Source: Heterostelium album PN500 | Lineage: Eukaryota; Evosea; Eumycetozoa; Acytosteliales; Acytosteliaceae | Length of the DNA stretch: 64,000 bases | NCBI RefSeq assembly: GCF_000004825.1 | Contig: NW_008805071.1 | Location: forward strand, 1-64,000 | Direction: 5' to 3' | Shown: positions 10,796 to 22,049 of the stretch, piece after piece | Numbering within the stretch: position 1 is the stretch's first letter | How the letters are laid out: the number at the start of each line of letters is the position of its first letter | Notes under the pieces: model-generated | Told to the model about the DNA's origin: nothing | Databases searched by the model: none | Seen by the model: the letters and a program-made list of their open reading frames with translations, nothing else | Made by a program: the position numbers and the translations under genes

Positions 10796-13700
10796 ATGAA
10801 TAAAACAAAAGATAAAAAACAAAGTACTACTACTACAACAACACAAAATATAAAGATTAGAGATAAAAATGAATGGATTGATCATACTTTAAAGTTGTTG
10901 GAGATAGAGAAGGAATCAGAGATTGAAGAGTCAGTTAGTTTACAATCGACTCTATCCAATCGACAACTAGAATTGAAAGGTATTTGCATTAGAAAGTTAG
11001 TGATAGAATCGTTCTCCACTGGTTTGGGTGGTCGTTGTCTAGTTCGTTTGGTTCCAGTGAATGCTGCACCGAATCAAGATCTACCACCACATAAATTCAC
11101 ACCGGGTGATGTCGTTGGTTTGAGAGCACTGAAAACTCAACCCGGACAATCACTTGTCACCGGTATCGTATATCGTGTCGATCGTTCGCGTATCACCGTT
11201 GCCTACGATGACCTCGCAGAGAGTACCATCGAGCAACTACAAGGTGTGTTTGCAATCGACAAGCTTGCCAACGACATTACCTATCGTAAGATGAGAGATG
11301 CCATCGAACGACTGAAAACTACCAACTCTCCAATCACCGATATCCTATTCTCCAACCAAGAACCAACACACACCATAAAAAAAGTAAAAATATCAGCTGT
11401 CTCCAAAAAGCTGAATCAACCACAAATTGAAGCAATCGAATTTGCTTTATCATCAAATGGTAAATTTATAATATAATATAATATAGATAGATAGTTGTTT
11501 TTTATTATCATTTAACTAATAGTAATTATCCACTTTAGAAATTGCATTAATACATGGTCCTCCAGGTACAGGAAAAACAACGACAGTCGTTGAATTTATT
11601 GTTCAAGTTTGTAAAGGTGGTGGAAGAGTGTTGGCTTGTGGTCCGTCTAATCTTTCGGTGGATAATATTTTGGAGAGATTACTAGAGTTTAAGGATATTG
11701 TTAATCCAACACGTATTGGTCATCCAGCAAGAATTCTATCGGGTCTGACAAAGCATACTCTCGATCACAAAACAAAGAATGGACAGGATGCGCAGATTCT
11801 CAAGGAGATAAAGATAGAGATTGCAACGTTGATGAAACAGTTGAAGGATGGACAAGTTGAGAAAGGTGCTAGACGATCGGTTTACAATACGATAAGGGAT
11901 CTTCGTAAGGATCTAAAGAATAGAGAGTTCTCATTGGTCGATCAGGTCATTAGGAATTCCAATGTTATACTCTCGACGAATACGGGTGCCGCCGATTATG
12001 TGTTGTCGCGGTGCGAGCCATTCGATTGGGTGATCATCGATGAGGCTGCACAAGCGCTGGAAGCAAGTTGTTGGATCCCCATTTCCAGAGGAAAGAAACT
12101 GTTGTTGGCCGGTGATCATCAACAACTTCCACCTACGATTCACTCGGAGCAGGCCAAGTCCGATGGTCTAGAGACAACTATGTTTGAACGACTGATTCAA
12201 CTCTATCAGGAGAATATCTCTAGGTTATTGAGTGTACAGTACAGAATGAATCAAGAGATCATGAGATGGTCATCCGATGAGTTTTATCACGGAAGAATGT
12301 TGGCTGATAATTCCGTTGCTAATCATCTGCTATTGGAGAGATCAACCAAGAATCGAGTGGCGACAACTACCACCTGTCCGTTGATGTTGATCGATACCAG
12401 TGGACTGGATATGGAGGAGTCGGCAGACGATGAATCACAGAGTAAATTCAATGTTGGTGAAGCGGATATCGTTGTTAAATACATTGAGAAACTGTTGCGT
12501 TATGGAGTAGAACAATCGTCGATCGGTGTGATCACACCATACAACGGACAGGTCAAACAGCTGAAAATGGTGCTGTCCAACAGATTCTCGGATATCGAGA
12601 TTGGCACGGTCGATGGATTTCAAGGTCGTGAGAAGGAAGTCGTTATCATATCGACGGTGCGATCGAATGCCGCTCCTCACAACGTTGGTTTTCTTGCCGA
12701 GGAACGTCGTATGAATGTAGCTATCACCAGAGCGAAGCGTCAGGTTACATTGGTATCGGACACTGACACACTCTCTTCCAACCCGTTCCTAGCGAGAATG
12801 GTTGAGTATTTCAAGTTGAACGGTGAGTTGCGGTCGGCGTTGGAGTATCTAGAAGAGCAGCAAGTATCATCCGATGAAGAATCATGGTCAAAGTCTAAAG
12901 ATGATGACGATGATAAAGTTAACAACGATGAAAGCAACAACAATGTTGGTTATCAATCGAAAGCAAGACAATCACAGGCAGAGCTAAAGAAAGAGAAGCG
13001 TGCAAAAAAGAAAGAGAAAGAACATGCAAAGACAAAAGTAGATCATGTCAATCGAAGTGAACAAGAAAGACAACAGGATCTCCAACAAATACAATCGGTG
13101 ATTGACAGTTTCTTAAAGTCATCAAACTCCGTCTATACATTCCCATCGACAACTACAAACTTTCAGAGACTTTTAATACATGAATTGGCAGAGAAGTTGG
13201 ATTTACAACATGAAAGTACAGGTGAAGCCAATCAAAGAGTAATAACCATAACAAAGAAGATAAAAGTTGATCATAAAGTTAACAAAGAACAAGAAGATGT
13301 TGATGATGAAGAAGATGTTGAAGATAATAATGACGATGAAGAAGAAGATGATGAAGATACAACATCAACTACAACAACAACTTCATCATCATCAACTACA
13401 AGTAAATCTAAAAAGAAAAAGAAAAAGAATAACAAATCAAAACCAGTAGAATCAAAGAAACCAGCAGCACCCAAGAAGAAACAACCAACGGTACCAAAGA
13501 AAGATTTAGGAGAAGAACTATTGGAATCATTTAATAATATTCAAATTGAACCAATGTAAGTTATATATATATATATATTAATTTTAATGTTTAAATAATT
13601 AATCTAACAGCATTTATTATTATAGTGATATAACAAAATGTGGAATTAAAAATTGTAAGAATAATGTACAGTTATTGGGAAGAGTATGTGAGTTTTGCTC

Positions 13701-14079
13701 AAGAAAATTCTGTAATCATCACTTGTATGTATTATCTAAATGATTGATTAGCATACTATTACATACTGATTTTAACTTTTATCTAAAACCCTATTATTAT
13801 TAGTTTATATGAAATACATGGTTGTGGAGACAGAGCTAAAGCAAAGGCAAGAAGTGATTGGTTCGATGCCTATGCCAAACAAAATAAAGATTCAAAATCT
13901 CAATCACATTCAAAAGTTAAAGATTCTGTATGTATTATTTAAGTAATGACGAGATTATATCAAGATTATCAATTAAACTAATTTATTTAAACGTGTATTG
14001 CTGAACTAAAAATCAGATTAAAGAAGCAGAAGCTGCAAGAAAAAAGAAAACTGATGATAATAAATCAAAGAAAAAATAA
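10796..14079 (+). CDS. ighmbp2: IGHMBP2/Smubp-2-type SF1B helicase
   Basis: Five exons: 10796-11459, 11539-13555, 13626-13724, 13804-13927 and 14017-14079; all junctions are GT..AG and in frame, giving 988 aa. The order matches human IGHMBP2: N-terminal OB-like region, Upf1-type SF1 helicase core, R3H domain, AN1 zinc finger. Walker A GPPGTGKTT lies near residue 228, the Walker B motif DEAA near 389, and the later helicase motifs VGFLAEERRMNVAITRAKRQ are intact. The R3H-like segment is near 785-840. The AN1 finger (CGIKNC, CEFC, CNHH) is split by introns 3 and 4. An acidic, Lys- and Thr-rich linker separates R3H and AN1. The family unwinds RNA/DNA 5'-3' and associates with ribosomes and tRNA factors. 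No missing motif was noted. Confidence 0.9.
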
Positions 14080-14623
14080 ATATATTCAAATTTTATTGGT
14101 GCTTTGATCAATTCATAGCAATCAATATCTAAGAGGATAAAATGAAGTTATTCCAAAAAAAATTGTTGGTGAAGGAATCTATTTTCAATTTATTTTTACA
14201 ACCAAGCTTTTTTAGTGAAATCAACACCTCATGTAATAAAATAAAGATATAATGATAGATAATAACTAGACGAGTCTATTGATATCAAATTTATCAAAAA
14301 ATAATAATAATTTCTATTTTATTCTATCTTTAAAAATATTTTTTAATTTAATTTATTAAAATAAAAATTGAATTTTTTTGTTTTTTAAACATATTATTAT
14401 AGTAATAGAAGAATCACTTTTTGAAATGATCACATCACGAAATAAAACAAAGATATAATTATAGATAACAACTATACGAGTATATTGATATCAAAATTGT
14501 CAAAAATAGTCAGTATTATGTTTTGGTTGTAAAGTCAAATCATCGATTAATTTTTAAAATTTTTTTATTTGTTTGATTATAATCGAATATTTTTTTCAAA
14601 AAAATCTAATCGATTATTCTTAT
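14080..14623. other. Intergenic region with duplicated 65-bp word
   Basis: Convergent gap between helicase and ubiquitin genes. Two diverged copies of one word (ATAAAGATATAATGATAGAT.. at 14238-14302 and AAAGATATAATTATAGATAA.. at 14440-14510) lie in direct orientation. No gene seen. Confidence 0.55.
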
Positions 14624-15109
<486 letters not shown>

Positions 15110-15336
15110 CTAAAGAATTATATACTAATAATAACTTCACCGGTCTAACAACTGTTTGTTTTATTTTATTTTTTTTTGATTTTTAAAATCCAAAAACTTT
15201 TTCCTTATGTGACATTTTATAGTAGTACTATTTAAACTAGTTTAACTTTGTAACAGATCTTATTTAAAATGATTGAACATCAGTAATCGAAAATATACCA
15301 CCATATCTAACAAAATAACATATAGTTTTTAAAATT

Positions 15337-17017
15337 ATGGATAGTCGCTATCATAATCAAGATAATGATTCGAATTTATTTGTAAATCTATCACATTTGT
15401 TATTGTCAAAGATTACTAATGGATTGATTGATAACATAGATAGAGTTTGTCTAAGTCTAGTTTGTAAAAGATTATATAATGAAAGACATAAATATCTATC
15501 TTTTAGTACGAGATACATCAAAGCTATCAAAGAAGATATTACAAATGAAATCTATTTGAATTCATATAAATCTATTCTAATCAATTCAATCAATCAAATA
15601 ACAAATTGTACATTATTACACGGTAAGTAAAAAAAAAGATATTAAAATAAAAACTAATCATTATTGTACATGTACTAATATTACTTATTAATATAATCTA
15701 GATAAACAAAAACACATTGATAAAATAGCTTCAAATGTAAATCAAGTTGAATTTTTTACAGACTTTTCAGTACATTTGGAGGTTGGTCAGTCGATTACAG
15801 AGAAAATCTATCAATTGATGGCTAATTCCAATGTTGTCAAACTAGTGGCATGCCAAACACTTAGATATCAACTGCCAGCAAATTTAGTATCGCTAGCATT
15901 CGATTCATACTTTAATGAACCACTGGAACCAGGTTTTCTTCCGCCAAACCTCAAGAAACTTAGATTTGGTTTCAGGTTTGATCAACCAATCAAGCGTGGT
16001 GTTCTCCCAGAGCGACTGGAGAAACTAACACTTGACCAGATGTTCAGTCGACCAATAGAACCAGGAGTATTGCCTTTGTCTTTGAAGGTTCTGAAGATGA
16101 ATAGTAACTCGTGGTTCAACAAGAACGATCTCAAGGTTGGATCGTTACCTCCGGCGTTAGAAGTATTCCACTACTCCGGACACTGCTCGGAACTCATCAA
16201 TGGTATACTGCCAACCACCGTCCACACATTCATAGGTGTACCATTTACATGGATCAATTCACCACTGTTCCAAATCTATCGGAATCTAAAAACGTTGGCG
16301 GTCCACGCTTCACCAAGTCATCCCGAATCATTTTTAGATTTAAACGTACTGCCTACCTCTGTAACGAAGCTTATTATCTATGATGATATTCATTTGAAAT
16401 CAGTGATGCCCCCAACAATCAAGTATCTCGATATTAGCAATGCGCGCTATGATGTCGATGAGATATTCACTAATGATCGATCACAATATCATTTCGAAAC
16501 TCTGAAAGTCGATGGATTCACACTGGGTTCGCTAGAGAATATAAAGATCGATCACCTACACATTGCATTTAGAGATGAATACGGTGGTGAAGGTCTATTA
16601 AGAGATATACCAAACGGTGTTAGATATCTAAGCTTCCGCTATTGTAGCGCCATGATATTACTTCAAGACATTCAGGTACCAGAGTCTGTCGAATTTTTTA
16701 AAGTCGATTGCAATAATCAATATGACCATATTGACTTTATTCCAAATGCACTTCAAGAGTTAATTATTAAAGATGACATCGGACAAACCTTTTGCAGTCT
16801 ACCAGAACTGGTGAATCCTCTAACAATTCCAACAACCGATGTAATAATCCCGAGAGAACTTTCAAACATCTGTTTCAAACAGTCAGAAGATCGAATCTTC
16901 TTAAGAAAACTTGACGATTCAAACTACCTAATCTTTGGTCAATCAAACAATCGATTCATTGGAGCATTCATCAATCAATCACAACTTATTAACAAGTTTT
17001 TAATTAAACTTAAATAA
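15337..17017 (+). CDS. F-box and FNIP-repeat protein
   Basis: Exons 15337-15622 and 15702-17017 joined at CACG|GTAAGT and ATCTAG|AT in phase 1, giving 533 aa. The F-box is in the first 50 residues (NLSHLLLSKITNGLIDNIDR, CLSLVCKRLYNER). Exon 2 carries at least four clear FNIP units (FNEPLEPGFLPPNLKKLRFG, FDQPIKRGVLPERLEKL, FSRPIEPGVLPLSLKVLKM) followed by diverged leucine-rich units and the C-terminal LDDSNYLIFGQSNNRF signature. Predicted substrate receptor of a Skp1-Cullin-F-box ubiquitin ligase; substrate unknown. Gene architecture matches the other four FNIP genes of this window. Confidence 0.85.
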
Positions 17018-17572
17018 ATTAAAGTAAATAAGATTCAAAAGCAATCAACACTTCTCTTGATAGTACGTTTCTATGATGGTTCTCAAAAGTAAACCAAATA
17101 AAAACTAACTATCATATAGAATGTAGTTGTAAATTTAAAAGAATATATCAAAGTTACTTTTTCTTTAAGTATTTTTATTTAACTTAATATCTGATTGATG
17201 AATAATAAAGAAATTGTGTAATAGAGTGATACTTACTCTATTGATTATAAATATTCTTAAAATACTTTAAATCTATCTATTTGAAATTAATAAGTCAGTA
17301 AATGAAAAAAAGGAAATAGTATAAATAGACAATCAATAGAAGAATGTATTTAAATCAAAAAAGTAACACTATTAAAAATTATATTTTTATTAATATTTTC
17401 TTCAATTGATACATTTTAGTCTCTCCTTTAAAACCTTTTTGAAATGGACAACTCACCTAATAAACTAAGATAAAATATAACTAAAAAGTCTATTAATATT
17501 AAAAGTATTAAAAAAATGTTATAAATATTATTATTTATTTAAATTAATATTATAAATATAAATAATTTTTAA
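17018..17572. other. AT-rich intergenic region
   Basis: Convergent gap; no gene seen. Confidence 0.5.
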
Positions 17573-17825
17573 TTATTTCTTTTTGTTGAGAGCTTCAAAA
17601 ATGAAATCGAAATGATCACCAAAATAGACAGACCAACCAAAGAAAGTTGTTCCATTGGCACTTTGTTGAGAAGAAACACCTTGTGAGTTATTGAATTTAG
17701 AAATCAAATCTGTTGATGATTGATTTCCAATGGTAAGATTTCCTATATTTTCTAAAAGTTTGTTATTTTTTAAGTTATAATTATTTTAAATATTAAATAT
17801 TTATTTTTTACTTACGGTATAACAT
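17573..17825 (-). CDS. 62-aa conserved small protein, inverted copy 1
   Basis: First coding exon is only 10 nt (17825-17816: ATG TTA TAC C), then a GTAAGT..TTTTAG intron, then exon 2 17751-17573. The product starts MLYQNIGNLTIGNQSSTDL and ends FDFIFEALNKKK. It differs from the divergent copy at 18502-18767 at four residues. The central part is Ser/Asn/Gln-rich, the end aromatic (FFGWSVYFGDHFDFIF). No signal peptide or known domain. The two independent copies agree on the splice, which supports it. Function unknown; the layout recalls other dictyostelid small-protein families with a tiny first exon. Confidence 0.7.
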
Positions 17826-18501
17826 TTTCGAATTCTTTAGAAAATTATATTGTTGAAAATATTTGTTTGGTTTAAATTTGACCAAAATTGTTAACTATTT
17901 ATACTAAAAAGATCATTTTTTAGAATTCAAATTTGTAACCAATAGTTTATTTATAATTTATCTCTTATCAATCACAATTCATCTCATTAGTTTGGATTTT
18001 TCGAATAATATAAACATTTAAAATAAATATATATCTTTGTTTTTATTAAAAGTTTTATTCTTTTGGTATCAATAGTATGAATCATTTTTGAACATTAAAC
18101 CCAAATATTGCAAAGTTAAAGAATCTAAATCTTTTAGGAAATAAAAAACAATTAATTTTTTAAAAAACTATTCTTGACATTTATCTATTCGAAAGTACTC
18201 TAATGTTTTATAAACTGCCTTTTAAAACAATTTACTTCAAAAACAAGTTTCAATTTTAAAACTTATTCTTTTTTTTTTGATTTATTAATTTTAGTTTTTA
18301 TTTCATTGGAATAACAATAATAGTTTTAAATTTGAGATCTAGATAGATACTATTCAAATAAAATTTTAAAAATATTGGTTATTTAAAATTCAATCATAGT
18401 CATTAAATCCAAATTTTTTTTATTATAAATAAGAAGAAATTTTGAACTATTATATCAAACTAAATATTTATAAGTTAAAGAATAATAATTTTATTTCGAA
18501 A
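17826..18501. other. Divergent promoter region of the 62-aa gene pair
   Basis: 676 bp between the two start codons, AT-rich. Candidate bidirectional control region; both ends share the words around the ATG (TTTCGAAAATGTTATAC on one side, ATTCGAAAATGTTATAC on the other). Confidence 0.5.
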
Positions 18502-18767
18502 ATGTTATACAGTATGTATTAAAACAAAATATCATATTTTTATTCATAATTTTATTTTTTTCTAATTATTTTTCAAAAAAACATTTAGAAAATCTTGGAA
18601 ATCTTACCATTGGAAATCAATCATCGACTGAAATGATTTCTAAATTCAATAACTCACAAGGTGTTTCTTCTCAACAAAGTGCCAATGGAACAACTTTCTT
18701 TGGTTGGTCTGTCTATTTTGGTGATCATTTCGATTTCATTTTTGAAGCTCTCAACAAAAAGAAATAG
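18502..18767 (+). CDS. 62-aa conserved small protein, inverted copy 2
   Basis: Exon 1 is 18502-18511 (10 nt), intron GTATGT..ATTTAG, exon 2 is 18589-18767. The product starts MLYKNLGNLTIGNQSSTEM; from there on it matches the copy at 17573-17825, and the DNA of exon 2 is nearly identical while the introns differ. The genes point away from each other, so this is an inverted duplication with conservation or gene conversion limited to exons. No domain recognised. Confidence 0.7.
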
Positions 18768-19385
18768 ATCTCTATTATAAAATAAAGGAAATTAAACTTA
18801 ATAAAGATAGAACTTTAAAATTACTATTTATTATTAATAAAAATATCCGTTTTTTGTTTTTTTGTTAGATAACTCTTTTGATCTATCTACTATCCATAAT
18901 GATGTTCTAACAACCTCAAATCCTTATTTTTGTTTATTTTTAGATTCTTTTTTTTTACCAAACATTTTAAGTCTATTAATCTAAAAATTATATTTTAAAA
19001 GAAAATAGCACTAATTTAAAGTTTATTTGAATCTTCAAAATGAAAAAAAATTAAAAATAAAGATGAATAATATCATTTATACATTCAACTACAGTTTAAT
19101 CTATTCTAGCTTAATACTTTTTTATTAAATTTAATAGTAATAGGAGAGCACTTTGATTCGTCATACAAACACACAACCAATGATATTATAACCAACACAC
19201 CTCAAATATAATCGAATATTAAAAAAATAACACATTAATAGCTCATTAAGTATAAGAATTAAAATAACTAAAACATCGAATTTATCAAGTAAGAGAATAG
19301 AAGACAAACAACTATTTAAACAAACAATCAGGATTCTTAAAGGTATACAACTTTTCTCTTATTTCACATTTATTTATTTTCTATC
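18768..19385. other. AT-rich intergenic region
   Basis: No gene seen. Confidence 0.5.
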
Positions 19386-19636
19386 CTAATCATTATTGTA
19401 CTCTTGACACTGATTCTTCAAAGGTACCGACTTTGTTGGTATTGCAGTTCTCAGCGGTACTCTAGAGAAACGTGTCTGACGTGTTTTCTTTAACGGTTGT
19501 CAGGCACTTTAATGTATGTGGTGTTAGATTATATTCAAAATCGAAATGGAATTCAAGTCAATCAAAAGTTGAGAGAATGCTGGTACCAGATTGAAAAACT
19601 GATCGATTAAAGCTTGTGTTGGACCACATACATTCT
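19386..19636 (-). pseudogene. Coding-like relic next to the LINE 3' end
   Basis: Two minus-strand stretches look protein-coding but lie in interrupted frames: one with PTQALIDQFFNLVPAFSQLL and one ending PLRTAIPTKSVPLKNQCQEY then NND and a stop. Composition is richer in G and C than the flanks. A 12-bp inverted repeat (AATGTATGTGGT at about 19511, ACCACATACATT at about 19624) lies in the same stretch. It could be the end of a broken host gene or of another transposon. Family not recognised. Confidence 0.35.
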
Positions 19637-20825
19637 TTTTTTTTTGTTTTTTTTGCAAAAAAAGATTTGTTGAATCACGATCAGTCAACAAATTGCAGGT
19701 ATTGATATTAACCTGCTAGTTCGTGTTTTATATTATATATACATTCTCACACAGGCAGTGAGAAATAGTCAATAAAATATTATTATTATTATTATTGTTT
19801 ATAGTTATTATTAATTAATAAGTTTAGTAGTATTAGGATAGAATAGATCTAACAGTAGTTAAGTGTTGATGAACAACAGTATAAAGTGGTTCCACGCAGT
19901 TGGAAGGATTTAGATTCCAATCAGATTTAAATTTACGTGTCATTGCAGAGCAATCGACAGTGATTCCTTGGGAGATAGAATTAGCGATTGTGAAGTTAAG
20001 CTTGTGGTAATTGGCATCTATTAATTTGGTGTAATGGGTGACTGCTCTTTTGACGGTATTTTCCAGCTTGTAATGGGTACCATCACCAAACATTTCACAG
20101 GACAGCGCCTGCCATAACGAATGTACGATAGCAGCAGTAAGGTGGGTGAAGTGGACAGTAGTACGAATAGGACCGTCGAACTTGATGCACGAGTGCTTCC
20201 AATTGCGAAGTCTATAGTTACAGTACTTGTGGTATATATGTTTGATAAAGGAAAGGAACTGCTGTGAAACTACATTCCTGCATTTGAAGAAGAAATGCTC
20301 ATGTGGGTTGCAGAGTTCAGTGAAGGTGTCACCACAGAACTCACAGACATGACCAGTGCGCTTGTGGTTGATGGGGAAGGTGTGAGAGTACAGCCGGAAT
20401 ATGCTGTTACGTAGCATAGGCCCTTTGACCTTGGATATATGCAGGAACTGAGATTGGAGAACCAAAGAGTGACCAATCTGGATGGTTAGTTGACTTGAAA
20501 TCCAAAACAGCTACCCCTCCGCATTCCCTTGTTGGTAGCTTTACGTTTAGAAGAGAGTGGGACGTGCTTTGAGAGTTACCAACTGAAGATTTACCAAAAT
20601 CTCACCTGCCTCTCCAATTAAACTCTCAAAGCACGTCCCACTCTCTTCTAAACGTAAAGCTACCAACAAGGGAATGTACAGTAAATTCAAGACAGCAGTT
20701 TGCTTCGCGATAGAAAATGCATGAAACTTCACGGTGTTGCTTACCGCTTGGATGAGAATGGCGACGGTCTAGATCTTCGGTATGGCGGCTACCAATATAC
20801 AGGTCCTTATCTGGATTTTTTTTTT
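19637..20825 (-). mobile_element. 5'-truncated, rearranged LINE (TRE-like) downstream of tRNA-Phe
   Basis: The minus-strand frame 20465-19833 (210 aa) is the C-terminal end of a non-LTR retrotransposon ORF2, with the zinc-binding CEFCGDTF..HEHFFFKC motif typical of the post-RT region. It is followed by a 3' UTR with the GCAGGT..ACCTGC hairpin, GTTGACTGATC and an A-rich tail at about 19640-19660. Upstream, the thumb-like stretch GVAVLDFKSTNHP is readable. At 20522-20676 the copy folds back on itself, and the tRNA-proximal 200 bases read as coding-like in the opposite orientation. The element is in the same orientation as, and just downstream of, tRNA-Phe, the position used by TRE3-type elements of D. 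discoideum. It has no RT core and is not autonomous. Confidence 0.75.
20522..20676. repeat. Perfect 56-bp inverted repeat with 43-nt loop
   Basis: Left arm 20522-20577 and right arm 20621-20676 are exact reverse complements, inside the LINE copy near tRNA-Phe. Likely the junction of a 5' inversion made during insertion. Confidence 0.95.
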
Positions 20826-20833
20826 TTTAAATT

Positions 20834-20842
20834 CCGCATGCG
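20834..20842. other. tRNA-downstream motif CCGCATGCG
   Basis: Nine of ten bases of the palindrome, 24 nt past the 3' end of tRNA-Phe. Confidence 0.7.
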
Positions 20843-20866
20843 TCCTTAATTCTAATAAAGAAATGA

Positions 20867-20940
20867 TGCCATCTGTCGGGATCGAACCAACGACCTTAAG
20901 ATCTTCAGTCTTACGCTACTACCAGCTGAGCTAAGACGGC
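20867..20940 (-). tRNA. tRNA-Phe (GAA)
   Basis: Acceptor GCCGTCT/AGATGGC, anticodon arm TAAGA CTGAAGA TCTTA giving anticodon GAA, T arm GTTGG TTCGATC CCGAC, discriminator A. No intron. Confidence 0.92.
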
Positions 20941-21067
20941 CTATAGATATACAACCAAATTTTGAATTCGCTCTTTATAATAACCTAAAATTTAAATACA
21001 TACTCTTGAAAACAATACTATATTTAAATAGTTTTTAATAAAAGTTAACTTTTATTCTTTTTTATTA

Positions 21068-21442
21068 TTAAAATTGAGTACAATTATAAATGATTCTTCC
21101 AAATTGACCATTACAGCCATGAGCGAAATTATGTTTAGATTCTGGTTTTCCTGAGCAGTCATTTACACCGGTTGGATATTCAAAGATGGTGATGTAGTCT
21201 TGGTCAAGCGAACAATGAAATAACTCTCTGTTTATACATGCACCACTCTTATAATAGTGATTTGTCAAGTAAGTACCAGTACAGTTGTATGCTGTATAAA
21301 GTGACTCTACCACATAGACACCTGACAACTGATCTTCATCGATTTCATTATCACCACCTATTATTTTAATAGAATTGCATATCATTACAAACGATAGTAA
21401 TACTAAAACCAAAATACATTTTATAAAATTCGATTGCTTCAT
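21068..21442 (-). CDS. Small secreted cysteine-rich protein
   Basis: 124 aa, single exon. A signal peptide is evident (basic MKQSNFIK then a hydrophobic stretch ending ..FVMICNS). The mature part has six cysteines and three N-glycosylation-type sites (NCT, NCS, NCT) and ends in NCTQF. No catalytic motif. Probably an extracellular or cell-wall protein; dictyostelids have many short secreted proteins of this kind. It is flanked by tRNA-Phe downstream and the STAT gene upstream. Family not recognised. Confidence 0.65.
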   Translation of the reverse strand: MKQSNFIKCILVLVLLSFVMICNSIKIIGGDNEIDEDQLSGVYVVESLYTAYNCTGTYLTNHYYKSGACINRELFHCSLDQDYITIFEYPTGVNDCSGKPESKHNFAHGCNGQFGRIIYNCTQF

Positions 21443-22049
21443 TTTTAAATAATAATTATCTATCTTTGTTGTTATTTATATTTTTATAGTTTAATTGGCT
21501 CATGTTTACAGTTTACTGTTTACAATAAGTAGTTACAAAGTTAAAAAAATCAAAAGATATATTTGTTAAAAGATCCATATATATATCATGATCATAATAT
21601 GTGTGATTATTTAAAAATCTAAAAAAGATGATGATACGATAATATTTATTCAAAAAATAAAAAAATTATAATATATTAAATGATCAATAAAATATGATTA
21701 TGATTTTTGGTAAAGGAAACAAGTCTTTTTTTTTCCATCGACCAATCAATTGTTTATGAGATCTTTTTTTTTGTGATAAAAAATGATATAAATAAAATTT
21801 TCTTCGAATAATTTTTTCAAAAATTTTTGCAAATTTATTATTTTTATTAGTTGATATTCAATACATTTACAAATATAATAATAACAGTCGATTTTATAAA
21901 ATATAATAATAATAATAATAATAGTAATAAAATAATTAAAAAAAGATATAATTAAGATATATAAATAATCAATAGATATTTTTTATTTATTTTATTTTTT
22001 TTGATTTTTAAAATCAATCACACATTTTTAGAGAGATAGAGATAGAGAT
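21443..22049. other. Divergent upstream region of secreted-protein and STAT genes
   Basis: AT-rich, with an (ATA/AAT)n patch near 21905-21930 and T runs at 21725 and 21985. Likely 5' UTR and promoter of the STAT gene. Confidence 0.5.

Noticed and set aside
19425-19525. Possible structured RNA (stems GTACCG/CGGTAC and GTGTCTGAC/GTCAGGCAC)
   Set aside because: The same bases read as coding-like on the minus strand; no match to a known RNA class was recognised.
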